Positions 1-9,012 are shown, numbered from the stretch's first letter. The stretch is 64,000 nt of DNA from Novosphingobium sp. Chol11 (GCF_900218065.1 NZ_OBMU01000002.1:264232-328231); one strand, 5' to 3'. Notes: a model not told the origin generated them from the letters alone. Translations and numbers: made by a program.

Positions 1-188
1 AAATTCAATCGGCAAGTTCCACCTGATAAGCTGACAAGTCTGTATTCGCATTGGCGCGCTGTTCGCTCGGACATTCCGGTTCCGGCATGCCCTTTGACAG
101 GTTCAGCACGGATCAGCCTTCAGCGGGAAACTGATCGCGGCGACAATGCCGCATAGCCATGCTTTGTCGAAGTACGTCCCCGCAGAGA

Positions 189-1208
189 TCAGGGTTTGAT
201 GAGCACCTTGCACTGGTCTGTTGGCTTTCGCAGCGCTTCGAATGCGGCAGGAAGCTCGTCCAGGCTGACGGTCGACGTGTGCAACGGCCGGGGTTCGACG
301 GCTCCCCGGGCGAGCGCGTCGATGACGGAGGCGAAGTCGCTTTCCGTATAAGCCTGGCTGAACCGGATCGTCACTTCCTTGCCCATGGCAACGATCGGCG
401 CAAAGCTGTCCTCCTGGAAGACGACGCCCGCGACGACGACACAGCCGCGTACCGCCACCAGGTCCACCGCTTGCCGTATCATGCCCGGCAATCCGACGCA
501 TTCGAAGACGACAGCGGGACGCGCCTCGCCAGTAGTCTTGCGAAACGCTTCCAGCACATCCTCTTGAGCAGGATCGATGACGGCGGTCGCGCCTACTTCC
601 AGAACACGATTCCGGCGGACGTCCGACATCTCGCTGACCACGACGTGGCGCGCGCCGGCATGGCGCGCGAAAAGCGTCACAGCCGCGCCGATGGGGCCGC
701 CACCGAGCACCAGAACCGATGCGCCGCGTGGCAGTTCGGCCATTCCGACAATGTGGTGACCGACCGCCAGCGGCTCGACCATGGCGCCTTCCGCGAAGCT
801 CACGCCGTCGGGCAGCCGCTGCAACATCGAGCCGCGTGCCGCGACATATTGTGCATAGGAGCCTTGAGCAGTGAGAAAGCAGCCCGTAAACAGATTCTGG
901 CTGCACAGTGCAGGAAGACCCTGGTCGCATGTGTCGCAGCTGTTGCAAGCGTTGAGCGGCAGCGCTGTCACGCGATCCCCAGGACGCCAGCCTTTAACTG
1001 CTGATCCGACGGCAGAAATCGTGCCAGCAAATTCATGGCCCAGAATGAGCCCAGCAGGCGTATGCGCGCCTTCGGTCATGTGGAGGTCTGATCCGCAGAT
1101 ACCGGCATTTTCCACCGTCAGAATGACCTGATCGGGCGCGGGGGTGGGATCGTCCACCGTCTGGATCGATAATGGCTTGCCCACACCTTCGAAAACAGCA
1201 GCTCGCAC
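189..1208 (-). CDS. Zinc-dependent medium-chain alcohol dehydrogenase
   Basis: This is a 339-residue medium-chain dehydrogenase/reductase of the sorbitol/threonine dehydrogenase type, expected to oxidise a secondary alcohol or polyol with NAD(P). The N-terminal domain has the catalytic zinc ligands (AGICGSD and GHEFAG) and a four-cysteine structural zinc loop (CNSCDTCDQGLPALC). The central Rossmann part carries VLGGGPIGAAV. I chose a GTG start at 1208 because GGAGAGG lies six bases upstream; an ATG at 1235 has no such site. The gene lies downstream of a TetR gene on the same strand and near an amidohydrolase, which suggests a catabolic role. The substrate cannot be told from sequence. Confidence 0.85.
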   Translation of the reverse strand: MRAAVFEGVGKPLSIQTVDDPTPAPDQVILTVENAGICGSDLHMTEGAHTPAGLILGHEFAGTISAVGSAVKGWRPGDRVTALPLNACNSCDTCDQGLPALCSQNLFTGCFLTAQGSYAQYVAARGSMLQRLPDGVSFAEGAMVEPLAVGHHIVGMAELPRGASVLVLGGGPIGAAVTLFARHAGARHVVVSEMSDVRRNRVLEVGATAVIDPAQEDVLEAFRKTTGEARPAVVFECVGLPGMIRQAVDLVAVRGCVVVAGVVFQEDSFAPIVAMGKEVTIRFSQAYTESDFASVIDALARGAVEPRPLHTSTVSLDELPAAFEALRKPTDQCKVLIKP

Positions 1209-1286
1209 GATGATCCTCTCCTGCCACCGGTTCATGTCCGGAGGCTTGTTGGCCGACTATAGGTAAGCGCCGGCATTATGGAGCAT

Positions 1287-1301
1287 GTAACGGCCCGTTA
1301 C
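1287..1301. promoter_or_regulatory. Inverted repeat GTAACGGCCCGTTAC, candidate operator
   Basis: A 15-bp perfect inverted repeat (7-bp arms around one central C) lies about 80 bp upstream of the alcohol dehydrogenase start, in the 286-bp gap after the TetR gene. Size and symmetry fit a TetR-family operator, but binding by the neighbouring regulator is inferred only. Nothing else was recognised in this gap. Confidence 0.45.
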
Positions 1302-1494
1302 GCCATATGCAACGCAACGCAGGATAAGCCGTCGCGATCAGCGTGCCGTCGGCTGGTCAAAGCTCGCAAATAGCTTGAGCAGGAAACCCAGATTCTGCGG
1401 AATCTGCCGGGTCGATAGTTGGACTTTTGACATGGACGGAAATCCCGTTCCAGCCAATCACTGCCTGCACCAAGTAAAACTTCGGCAGTTTGCA

Positions 1495-2160
1495 TCAGAC
1501 ATCCCTTTGTTCCGTCAGGCCGTTCCGAAGGATACCTAGGGAAAGGATCTCCGCCGAGGATTGCAGGAAACCCCGGCTGGCAATGGCGTCCGGCACGCGG
1601 CCGTCCGCATAAGCATCGCTTATTTCCCCGATAACATTGCGGACGTGCATGCGTGCCGCCACGAACAGTCTCCTATCATCGGGCGTTTCCGGAAACTGCG
1701 CCTCCAAATAGTGGACCAGCGGCATAACCTGGTCGCGGACAACCTCTTCCCGCATCATCCTCTCCAGGTCCGGTACGCGTTCTTTCTCTTTCTGCATCAG
1801 CCGCAGAAAAGCTGCTGTACGCGGGGCTGAATAATGGTCGAACAAGGCTTCGCCATATCGGACGAGCGCTGGGACTAGCGGCATGTCGGGCGGCAGGCTC
1901 AGCGCGGCCTTGGTGCCCTCTGACGATAGCCACTCCAATACCGCCAGGAACAAGGATATCTTGTCGGGGTAGCTGGCGTAGAGCGTCCTTTTTGAAACGT
2001 TGGCTGCGCTGGCGATCGTGTCCATCGTCACCGCCAGGCCATTCTCGATGAACAGCCCCATGGCCGTTTCAAGCAGCTTGTGGTGACGGTGTTCCAGATC
2101 CTGCCGTCTGGGCCGACCACGGAGTGACGGATCATTCCTTATCGATGACGCACGAGCCAT
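1495..2160 (-). CDS. TetR/AcrR family transcriptional regulator
   Basis: This 221-residue protein has an N-terminal TetR helix-turn-helix (about residues 22-70, with TMDTIASAANVSKRTLYASY) and an all-helical ligand-binding part after it, the usual size for the family. The start at 2160 is preceded by GAGG and gives a normal N-terminus; a longer open frame runs back to 2373 but covers the opposite promoter. It is divergent from the amidohydrolase gene with a 94-bp shared promoter region, so it probably represses that gene and itself, and perhaps the alcohol dehydrogenase. The ligand is unknown. Confidence 0.88.
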   Translation of the reverse strand: MARASSIRNDPSLRGRPRRQDLEHRHHKLLETAMGLFIENGLAVTMDTIASAANVSKRTLYASYPDKISLFLAVLEWLSSEGTKAALSLPPDMPLVPALVRYGEALFDHYSAPRTAAFLRLMQKEKERVPDLERMMREEVVRDQVMPLVHYLEAQFPETPDDRRLFVAARMHVRNVIGEISDAYADGRVPDAIASRGFLQSSAEILSLGILRNGLTEQRDV

Positions 2161-2254
2161 GGGCAGGTCCTCGCAGAAACCGTCCAAACTGCAAGCCTGT
2201 TTACATGAAAACGAAATCGTACCATTATCGAAAGGTAGGAGAGGAACGACAGAT
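2161..2254. promoter_or_regulatory. Divergent promoter region with near-palindrome GTTTACATGAAAAC
   Basis: This region separates the TetR and amidohydrolase genes. At 2199-2212 it holds GTTTACATGAAAAC, symmetric at 12 of 14 positions. At 2220-2237 TACC and GGTA arms enclose a 10-bp centre. The half-site TGTTTA(C) at 2198-2204 recurs as a perfect inverted repeat just upstream of the VOC gene (4733-4747), which suggests one regulator for both. The ribosome site GGAGAGGA is at 2238-2245. Confidence 0.5.
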
Positions 2255-3421
2255 ATGCGAATCATCGACGTCGACAGCCATTTCAACGAGCCAGCGGACT
2301 GGTTCGTACAAGCCAATCCCAGCCTCGCTGCCAAGCTGCCTAAGATGACGGTAGCCGAACAACTGCTCGACATCGTAGTCGGAGATCTTTTCTCCTCCGT
2401 GCCGCCAGCCTTGCGTCCTGACCCGTTGAAATTGATCCCGCCCTATGTGCTCGACGCTTATGAGAAATCACTGGCTGGCGGTGAGCCGCCGCAAATCGCG
2501 GTGGATGCGGGTGCCTTCGCCCCAGAGGCGTGGCAGCCCGCGCCGCGTATTGCATGGATGGACAAGCGCGGCATCGAAAAGCAGATCTTGTTGCCGTCCA
2601 ACGGATATCATCCTTATCGGCACGCCATGCGCAATGATCCATCCTTGGCTCTTCCGGCGCTGGATACGTACAATCGTTGGGCATTGGAGCAGATGCACGG
2701 TTACACCGACCGCCTGATCCCGGCCGTGGTAGTTGATCTGATCGACGTGGAATGGTCGATTGCGCAGGTTATCTCGGGCCGTGAAAGAGGATCGCGCGCC
2801 GTATTCGTCAAAGCCGATCCCCATGGTGGAAAAGCGCTCAATCACCCAGACTTCGAACCTTTCTGGGCTACATGTGAGGATCTTGGCGTGGCGATCCTTT
2901 TCCATGTTGGCGGCGGCCGCTCGGCCATGCATCCCGGCTGGGCAAATAATGGTGGGGACCTGAGCTCTTTCTACAGGCTCGCCAATTTGTCCCGCCGTCT
3001 TGTGCCGCAACTGGCGGTCGCGGCGATGATCTTTGGCGGTGTGCTGGACCGTTATCCCAATCTTGCTGTCATTGTATCGGAACTTGGGATCGACTGGTTA
3101 CCCGACTTCCTGGAAACAATAGATAGGGAAGCCGATAACAGCCGCCCGCGAATGCTCAGCTTCGCACCTTACAGCCTGCCGCTCAAACCCAGTGAATATG
3201 TCCAGCGACAGGTACGCGTGTCGGTTGTGCACCAGCAGGACGTGTTACGCCCGACGATTGATCGCGTCCCTGAGGGGATTATCGTCTTTTCATCCGACTT
3301 TCCTCATGTCGAAGGACATCAGGAGGCAGTGGCGCTGTATGACGCACAGATGGAAGGGATGAGCCAATCGGCACGGGAGAGCTTCTTTGGAAGATCTGCT
3401 GCGGAACTGTTGAAATTATAG
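2255..3421 (+). CDS. Amidohydrolase-2 family metal-dependent hydrolase/decarboxylase
   Basis: This 388-residue protein belongs to the amidohydrolase 2 (ACMSD-like) superfamily of TIM-barrel metalloenzymes that hydrolyse or decarboxylate aromatic and ring-cleavage products. The N-terminus MRIIDVDSHFNEP matches the D-x-D-S-H-x-x-E-P variant of the metal motif, HVGGG supplies a mid-protein histidine, and FSSDFPHVEGH near the C-terminus supplies the catalytic aspartate. The start at 2255 is supported by GGAGAGGA ten bases upstream. It is divergent from a TetR gene, so likely inducible. The substrate is unknown; a role in aromatic compound catabolism is inferred from context. Confidence 0.85.
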   Translation: MRIIDVDSHFNEPADWFVQANPSLAAKLPKMTVAEQLLDIVVGDLFSSVPPALRPDPLKLIPPYVLDAYEKSLAGGEPPQIAVDAGAFAPEAWQPAPRIAWMDKRGIEKQILLPSNGYHPYRHAMRNDPSLALPALDTYNRWALEQMHGYTDRLIPAVVVDLIDVEWSIAQVISGRERGSRAVFVKADPHGGKALNHPDFEPFWATCEDLGVAILFHVGGGRSAMHPGWANNGGDLSSFYRLANLSRRLVPQLAVAAMIFGGVLDRYPNLAVIVSELGIDWLPDFLETIDREADNSRPRMLSFAPYSLPLKPSEYVQRQVRVSVVHQQDVLRPTIDRVPEGIIVFSSDFPHVEGHQEAVALYDAQMEGMSQSARESFFGRSAAELLKL

Positions 3422-3501
3422 CCGCATCCCAGAACGCGTTCCGCTATCTGGTCCGCGTGTCCTAGCGAGGGAAACTTCCGCGAATCAATTCCCTGCTTCG
3501 C

Positions 3502-4278
3502 TCAAAGTGATGGCATGTCTGATGTCGGATATTCTTCGAAAGGCCGTTGAGAATCTCCGTCGCGAAGCGCCAAGGCTTGGCGGGCGACCGTGACGCCGTG
3601 TAACAGGATATATAACCCATATTCCCAATTGGTTTCCGTCACCTCACGGCCGAAGACATCGATAAACTGCCGCAGCAACACTGCCTCGTCAGGCGAACGG
3701 CTCAAAACAGATTTCTTTATAATGTTAGAACGTGAACGTCCTTCCCTGAGAAGCGTCTGGTCCCGTTTCGATGCAGCGGCCGCGCCAATGACAAGGTGAG
3801 CAACGATCCGGCGAAGCTGGAGCGCTTCCTCTCCGGTAAATCCGCGTTTGGTCATCGCCTGCAGCCATGACTCGCCGGAGTCGACTTCCAGGGTCGGCGA
3901 TTGGACGCCATTGATCCAGGTTTCGAGCAGCTCCCCATCCATCGTGAGCACTTCGTACAAGGCCCGGGCGTCTTCGAGGATCCAACTGCACCAGTGCTGG
4001 CCATTATCTTCCGGGTTATGAAGCCGGCGGGACGCCCTGGCGGAGGCGATCCGGACCAATTCGTCGCGGTCCTTAACGTATCCATATAATACAGCCTTCG
4101 CGACACCCAGCTTTTCCGCAACGGCGGCCATCGTCAATTGGTGCAATCCGACGGCTAAGGCGGCGTCGATCACCTGGCCAAGTTCCAGTTTACGAGGGCG
4201 CCCCCTTGGCAATGCCTTCGCCGCCTCTTTGGCCTTCAAGCCAGTATCCTTGGTCATAATCCGGGTGTTTCGCGCCAT
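3502..4278 (-). CDS. TetR family transcriptional regulator
   Basis: This 258-residue protein has a TetR helix-turn-helix (around LTMAAVAEKLGVAKAVLYGYV, shortened here to LTMAAVAEKLG and VLYGYVKDR) preceded by a basic segment (RGRPRKLELG). The C-terminal ligand domain is somewhat longer than usual. ATG 4278 is chosen because GGAAGATAAG precedes it; ATG 4257 and ATG 4332 remain possible. It ends convergently with the amidohydrolase gene and is divergent, across a long gap, from the VOC and dioxygenase-like genes it may control. A 16-bp inverted repeat lies 67 bp upstream of its start. Confidence 0.82.
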   Translation of the reverse strand: MARNTRIMTKDTGLKAKEAAKALPRGRPRKLELGQVIDAALAVGLHQLTMAAVAEKLGVAKAVLYGYVKDRDELVRIASARASRRLHNPEDNGQHWCSWILEDARALYEVLTMDGELLETWINGVQSPTLEVDSGESWLQAMTKRGFTGEEALQLRRIVAHLVIGAAAASKRDQTLLREGRSRSNIIKKSVLSRSPDEAVLLRQFIDVFGREVTETNWEYGLYILLHGVTVARQALALRDGDSQRPFEEYPTSDMPSL

Positions 4279-4344
4279 ATGGTTGCTTATCTTCCGATAG
4301 CATAGTTGGGTCTGCCGCCAACGCATCATCATTACCGATATTTA

Positions 4345-4360
4345 TCGACCATGTGGTCGA
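4345..4360. promoter_or_regulatory. Inverted repeat TCGACCATGTGGTCGA, candidate TetR operator
   Basis: Perfect 7-bp arms flank a 2-bp centre, with T-rich and A-rich flanks extending the symmetry. It lies upstream of the TetR start at 4278 and is a good candidate for its autoregulatory operator. Binding is inferred from position and symmetry only. Confidence 0.5.
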
Positions 4361-4732
4361 AAAAGGTTGCGTCCCGAATAACCGGGATATATTCACCGTC
4401 CAAGCTACGCGAACCCTCCTTCAAGAAATCGCGAGCTGGGAGAGGTTGGCGATGGCGGACCCGGAAATATGTGAAGCAGATCGGCTAAGTTCGACGCCAG
4501 TATGCGCGTCCGGCTTCTTCCAAGCCGTGCTAATCTTCTGCTGCACAGATACTGAAAAGCTGCGTTCCCTGCTGCTCCTGACCCTATTCTGGATCAATGG
4601 GTCAACGCCGTCTGCGCCGATTGCGATGGCTGATTAAAACCATGCCGATCTCTTAGATACGTTGGTTGCCGGAGAGATTGCGTAGCCGTCACCTCTCTAA
4701 TCGACATACCGCAGCATCAACGATGCGCAGCG

Positions 4733-4747
4733 TAAACATGATGTTTA
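4733..4747. promoter_or_regulatory. Inverted repeat TAAACATGATGTTTA upstream of VOC gene
   Basis: Perfect 7-bp arms flank one central G, ending 13 bp before the VOC start codon. It overlaps the likely promoter downstream region, so a bound repressor would block transcription. Its half-site GTAAACA matches the reverse complement of 2198-2204 in the amidohydrolase promoter. Confidence 0.5.
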
Positions 4748-4760
4748 AGGAACGATCCAT

Positions 4761-5174
4761 ATGACGGAATCACGTAAAGCAAGCTTTGGATTCACAAAGC
4801 TGATTGTCGACGACGAAGAAGCTCAAGCCGAATATTATCATCAGGTATACGGCCTCAATAAGCTTCATCGCGTCCAGAATGACGATAGTGGCGCGGGTGG
4901 ATCGATACGCGAAGTCATCATGGGTCCAGGAGACACCATGTCGTCGGAGTCTTTGGTTATGTTCAAGATTATCGATCGTCCGGCCCCTCGCGACCAGGAA
5001 GTTATTTTGGGCTTTATTACCGATGACCTGGATGCGCTTGCCTCGCGGGTTTTGGCGCATGGCGGCAAGCATAACGGCCCCATCAAATCAATGCCGCAAC
5101 ATGGCGTGCGCGTACTCTTCACCACCGATCCAGAAGGGCGGCTGAGTGAAAATGTCGAACTGCTGGCAAAGTGA
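4761..5174 (+). CDS. VOC (glyoxalase/dioxygenase superfamily) protein
   Basis: This 137-residue protein has one vicinal-oxygen-chelate unit pair: N-terminal FTKLIVDDEEAQAEYYHQV and C-terminal LGFITDDLDALASRVLAHGG followed by VRVLFTTDPEGRLSENVELL, where the last glutamate is a usual metal ligand. Such proteins include glyoxalases, extradiol dioxygenases and isomerases. GGAACG precedes the ATG. It is 33 bp upstream of the dioxygenase-like gene, probably in one transcript. A broken copy of the same C-terminal half lies at 59677-59838 beside the Baeyer-Villiger monooxygenase. Reaction and substrate are unknown. Confidence 0.82.
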   Translation: MTESRKASFGFTKLIVDDEEAQAEYYHQVYGLNKLHRVQNDDSGAGGSIREVIMGPGDTMSSESLVMFKIIDRPAPRDQEVILGFITDDLDALASRVLAHGGKHNGPIKSMPQHGVRVLFTTDPEGRLSENVELLAK

Positions 5175-5207
5175 ACATGTCAAACGTCCAACGCTGAGGA
5201 GCCTGCC

Positions 5208-6272
5208 ATGAATGCACCTTTCGTCATTCGTCCCGTTGCAGAGCCGCGCATCGTGGATGGCGTCTATACGGAGGATCAGCATGCCCGGATGATGGATGTT
5301 ATCCGCCGTGAAGGGCCGTGGAAGCTCGTGCTCGCACAGCATTTCAAGTCGGTCGAGGAACTGATCGCCACTGGCTCTGGATCAATGCCGGAGGGTGTGA
5401 CGCCTACCTTGGACATGTTCGTCTCGCCACATTTTCGCGGCTATTTTGCCCAGCACGGCGTGTGCCAGTTCGAGGAACTTGAGGACATATTCTATAACAG
5501 CGGCAATATGGCGCGCGTGCGTTCCTACTGGGATGCGAAATATGCGGCGCCGGAGTCCATGAACTTCATTATCCAGGGCGCCGCGCATATGTCCGATCCG
5601 GCTCACCTAGATGCGACCGAGTTTCGCGGCATCACCCATCGCAACACGCCCATTTGGCTTATGAACACCATGACGAAATCTGGCTTGTTTCAGAAGTGGC
5701 TGGTGAAGAAAGCGCAGATCGTGTCCTGGTTCTACCGGGGCACCATTGGCGGCGGCTTCACTTACTGGCCCGACGGCCCGCAGGCGGCGCCCAAGCGAAT
5801 TGCAGCGCCTATGTGGAACAGGGGCGTCGTCGTACCGAATGAAATGATGTTCCATCGCGGCGAAGCATGCGGCCCGCTGCACCGGCGCAAGCCTGAGGGG
5901 CTCGCATTCGAGTCCGTGATTTCAGCCGACCCAGAGGTCGCCGATGGTTGGCGGATCAAGACGGGTGAGCGCGTGATCGATCGCATTTCCGCCGACGAGG
6001 TGCGGTTGATGGTTCACTGGGGCGCTAATGTCTATGCCGACATGGACGAGATGAAGATGATCCTTGAACATAAGGATGATCTTACACATGAGCAGGTGCT
6101 GGACATGTTCTGCGCGGATCTGCGCGAACGGGGCGTGAGCTTCGGGATGCCGTCCGACTTCCTGCACGATCGTGACTTCATCCGTGTGCTTACCGCGACC
6201 TACGACATGGGACGCCCGAGCATCTATCCGCGCGAAGCGCCTGGTCCTCATGAGGAGCAGATCGCCGCGTAA
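5208..6272 (+). CDS. Uncharacterised protein, possible Fe(II)/2-oxoglutarate dioxygenase fold
   Basis: This 354-residue soluble protein has no family I can name with certainty. It shows H133-x-D135 (PAHLDATEFRG), H216 (NEMMFHRGEACGP) and arginines at 226-227, spaced like the facial triad and 2-oxoglutarate-binding arginine of phytanoyl-CoA-dioxygenase-like enzymes. The segment GGGFTYWPDGP between them is conserved. The paralogue at 41705-42751 has all these residues at the same positions and shares roughly half its sequence by eye. It follows the VOC gene by 33 bp with AGGAG upstream of the ATG. A catabolic oxygenase role is inferred from motif and context only. Confidence 0.55.
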   Translation: MNAPFVIRPVAEPRIVDGVYTEDQHARMMDVIRREGPWKLVLAQHFKSVEELIATGSGSMPEGVTPTLDMFVSPHFRGYFAQHGVCQFEELEDIFYNSGNMARVRSYWDAKYAAPESMNFIIQGAAHMSDPAHLDATEFRGITHRNTPIWLMNTMTKSGLFQKWLVKKAQIVSWFYRGTIGGGFTYWPDGPQAAPKRIAAPMWNRGVVVPNEMMFHRGEACGPLHRRKPEGLAFESVISADPEVADGWRIKTGERVIDRISADEVRLMVHWGANVYADMDEMKMILEHKDDLTHEQVLDMFCADLRERGVSFGMPSDFLHDRDFIRVLTATYDMGRPSIYPREAPGPHEEQIAA

Positions 6273-6451
6273 ACTTGCGGCTACAAAGGCTCACAGTGCT
6301 CATGATCGATATGAATATTTTCGGATGTCCGGAAAAATCAATCTTTCAATGAACCGCAAATCAATACTCTGCTCTTTCATAAAGTGCGGCCTCATAGGGG
6401 CCGACATACAATAATAATATCAAAAAATCAGATTAATTTTAGGGAGAGTGT

Positions 6452-8962
6452 ATGAGAAGGGTAAAGAACAACTTCGATGTCTCGTTATTGGCAGGCGCGG
6501 CATTTCTAGGTGCAATCGTGCCTGCTCAGGCACAGACGGGAGCGTCGGATGCGGCCGCGCAAACGACGCAGATCAGCGACATCATCGTCACGGCGCAACG
6601 TCGCGAAGAGCGCGCGCAGGACGTGCCGATCGTCATCAGCGCCTTCTCGCCAGAACGAATCCGCGAACTGAATATCACCGAGCCGCAAAAGCTCTATGGC
6701 AACGTTCCTTCGTTGGTCGTCGGCACCCAGGGGCAGGCGAGCCGAGACGTGCAGAGCTTCTCCATCCGCGGGCAATCAACAGGCTTTCTCGCGCTACCGT
6801 CAGTTGCGACCTACTTTAACGAAGTACCACTCATCGCTTCGATCAGTCTCAGCCTTCAAGGAGGCCCAGGCCAGTTCGTCGACCTTGAGAATGTTCAGGT
6901 TCTTTCTGGCCCTCAGGGCACTTTGTTTGGCCGGAACACGACTGGCGGCGCGGTTCTGCTATCCGCGCACAAGCCGTCCACCGACCGGGTGGAAGGCTAT
7001 GTGCAGGGATCATATGGCAATTATGACCTCGTGAACATCGAGGGCGCGCTCAACGTCCCGCTGATCGAGGACAAGCTCGCCGTCCGCGTCGCTGGCGCCT
7101 ATTATGACCGCACCGGCTATACCCAGGACATCGTCTGGGACAAGGATCGCGATAACCAGCATTGGTATACCGGCCGGGTCAGCATCCTTGCAAAGCCGAC
7201 AGAGCAACTGACCAATAATCTGATGATCTATGGTTCGAGATCGCGGAACAACGGCGCTGGCTATATCAATCGTGGTTTTCGGATCGGATCTTTGGTTACA
7301 GGAAACTGCGCAACGCCGGCCTGTGCGGCGATCTATAACCGACAGACGGAGATCTCTCAGCAGATCGGTCCACGCAAGACCCGCAATGATGCTGACAGCT
7401 ACAGCAATATTGACGCCTGGGGCGTGATCAACACGACAGATGTGGAACTGAGTGAGGAACTCACACTCCGGAACATCATAAGCTATCAGAAGCTTAAATC
7501 TGATTACGGCAATGACAATGATGGTACGCCGTTGCAGGCATATCAAATCTCGCAGAGTGCGAACTTCCCGGACTTCCCCGTCGCTGGGCTGACTGATGAA
7601 TTCGGTATACCCGTCAATGGATATAACAATGCGGTGAATCTTACGGGGCCGCGCGACCATCTGAAACAGTTTACCGAAGAACTGCAGTTGCAGGGGAGAG
7701 CGCTCGATAACCATCTCACCTATGCGATCGGCGGCTTTTATATAGACACGAAGCCAGCGTCGGTGTGGCAGAGCGCAGCTGTCCAGTTCTGCTCACCGGA
7801 TAATACCGGCAACCCGGTCACTTGTGCGGGCACTCGTTCCCTGAGCGGGGTTACCAACAAGTCGCGGGCCTTGTACGCCCAGGGAACGTTAGATTTCGGG
7901 GCATTTTCTGCTTCGCTCGAAAATCTGCGATTGACTGCAGGTTATCGTTATACCTGGGATACGGTGAAGGGGTTCAATACCTCATGGTCACCCCGCGCCG
8001 ACGGCACCGTGATTTGTTCGGTGTTGGGTCCGATCCCGCGCCCCAGCCCCGCGGATTGCCGCTTTGACGCGACTCTGAAGACAAAGGCTCCAACCTGGAC
8101 CATTGGCCTGGATTACAAGCCAATCGATGGCTTAATGGTCTATGGCAAGGTGACGCGCGGGTACAAGGCAGGCGGATTCAATTCGGTGGCAGTAAACTCC
8201 GAATTCCGGACATTCGATCCTGAAAAGCTCACCAGCTATGAAGCCGGTTTCAAGTCCGACTGGAGCATTGGCTCGGTGCCGGGTCGTCTGAACGTCACCT
8301 ATTTCTATTCCGACTATAAGAATATCCAACGCCCGGGTTCGGACTTCAACCGGACCACCTTTGCAGGCGGCGCCAAGATCTTGTCGGCGACTGCCACGAT
8401 CCAAGGCGTTGAGGCAGAAGCATCAATCCGCCCGTTTGAGGGACTGGAGATTGGAGGCACGTTCAGCCACACCGACGCCGACTACAAAAAATATCAGTTC
8501 ACCTCGCTCGGTGCGGATCGCACCTGCCTGCCAGGCGGCGGCTTTGCAGTCGTTCCCTTCGGCGGCACCGTCGATGCGAGCTGTATACCGTTCCAGTTCG
8601 TGACGCCTTACATCTACAATATCCGTGCCACGGCGAAGCTGCCGATGGGCGAGGACATGGGTGAATTGTCCTACCTCATCAGCTATTCCCACTTTTCCAA
8701 GCAGCATACGTCGCCCACTGGTGACCCGTCTTTTGAGCCTGGATCGACGCTGGAGCCGTATGGTCTGTTGAACATGTCACTCGATTGGCGGAATATCCGC
8801 CAGACGGGCCTGGACGCGAGCCTGTTCGTTACCAATGCGACGAACAAATTATATCGCGTTGCAAATGCTAACAGCTATAATGGTCTTGGCATCTTCGCGT
8901 CGCTTTACGGCGAACCGCGTATGTATGGAATTAGGCTGCGTTACAGCTTCGGCAACAACTAA
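6452..8962 (+). CDS. TonB-dependent outer membrane receptor
   Basis: This 836-residue receptor has a signal peptide ending near PAQAQ, a plug domain (DIIVTAQRREERAQDVPI through the LSGPQGTLFGRNTTGGAV segment), and a 22-strand type barrel ending in an aromatic-rich terminus (MYGIRLRYSFGNN). It would import a large or hydrophobic substrate using TonB energy. AGGGAG precedes the ATG. The 179-bp leader contains a small hairpin (6387-6403). The gene sits between the dioxygenase-like gene and an SDR gene and probably imports the substrate of this island. It is distinct from the receptor at 12885-15239. Confidence 0.93.
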   Translation: MRRVKNNFDVSLLAGAAFLGAIVPAQAQTGASDAAAQTTQISDIIVTAQRREERAQDVPIVISAFSPERIRELNITEPQKLYGNVPSLVVGTQGQASRDVQSFSIRGQSTGFLALPSVATYFNEVPLIASISLSLQGGPGQFVDLENVQVLSGPQGTLFGRNTTGGAVLLSAHKPSTDRVEGYVQGSYGNYDLVNIEGALNVPLIEDKLAVRVAGAYYDRTGYTQDIVWDKDRDNQHWYTGRVSILAKPTEQLTNNLMIYGSRSRNNGAGYINRGFRIGSLVTGNCATPACAAIYNRQTEISQQIGPRKTRNDADSYSNIDAWGVINTTDVELSEELTLRNIISYQKLKSDYGNDNDGTPLQAYQISQSANFPDFPVAGLTDEFGIPVNGYNNAVNLTGPRDHLKQFTEELQLQGRALDNHLTYAIGGFYIDTKPASVWQSAAVQFCSPDNTGNPVTCAGTRSLSGVTNKSRALYAQGTLDFGAFSASLENLRLTAGYRYTWDTVKGFNTSWSPRADGTVICSVLGPIPRPSPADCRFDATLKTKAPTWTIGLDYKPIDGLMVYGKVTRGYKAGGFNSVAVNSEFRTFDPEKLTSYEAGFKSDWSIGSVPGRLNVTYFYSDYKNIQRPGSDFNRTTFAGGAKILSATATIQGVEAEASIRPFEGLEIGGTFSHTDADYKKYQFTSLGADRTCLPGGGFAVVPFGGTVDASCIPFQFVTPYIYNIRATAKLPMGEDMGELSYLISYSHFSKQHTSPTGDPSFEPGSTLEPYGLLNMSLDWRNIRQTGLDASLFVTNATNKLYRVANANSYNGLGIFASLYGEPRMYGIRLRYSFGNN

Positions 8963-8980
8963 ATAGAATTTGAAAAATCG

Positions 8981-9012
8981 ACGGACGCTCACACAGTGAG
9001 CGTCCGTTTCTT
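8981..9012. terminator. Strong bidirectional terminator hairpin
   Basis: A perfect 12-bp stem (ACGGACGCTCAC with its complement at 8996-9007) closes on the 3-base loop ACA and is followed by a short T-rich tract. It lies between the converging TonB receptor and SDR genes and could end both transcripts. Confidence 0.8.

Larger units (their letters stand above)
4279..4760. other. 482-bp intergenic region between TetR and VOC genes
   Basis: This AT-richer stretch has no convincing gene; an open frame at 4353-4637 has no plausible protein character. It holds two operator-like inverted repeats, listed separately, and presumably the promoters for the leftward TetR gene and the rightward VOC gene. 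Confidence 0.6.

Noticed and set aside
70..120. Possible fragment of a dispersed repeat (GCCCTTTGACAGGTTCAGCAC)-like stretch near the left edge
   Set aside because: It resembles common proteobacterial palindromic repeats only in part, and no second copy was found in the window.
1298..1495. Minus-strand open frame of 65 codons after the TetR gene
   Set aside because: It begins inside the TetR stop region and its sequence is rich in R, S and W without any domain or helix pattern.
4353..4637. Plus-strand open frame of 94 codons in the TetR-VOC gap
   Set aside because: There is no ribosome site, the composition is unlike neighbours, and it covers an operator-like palindrome.
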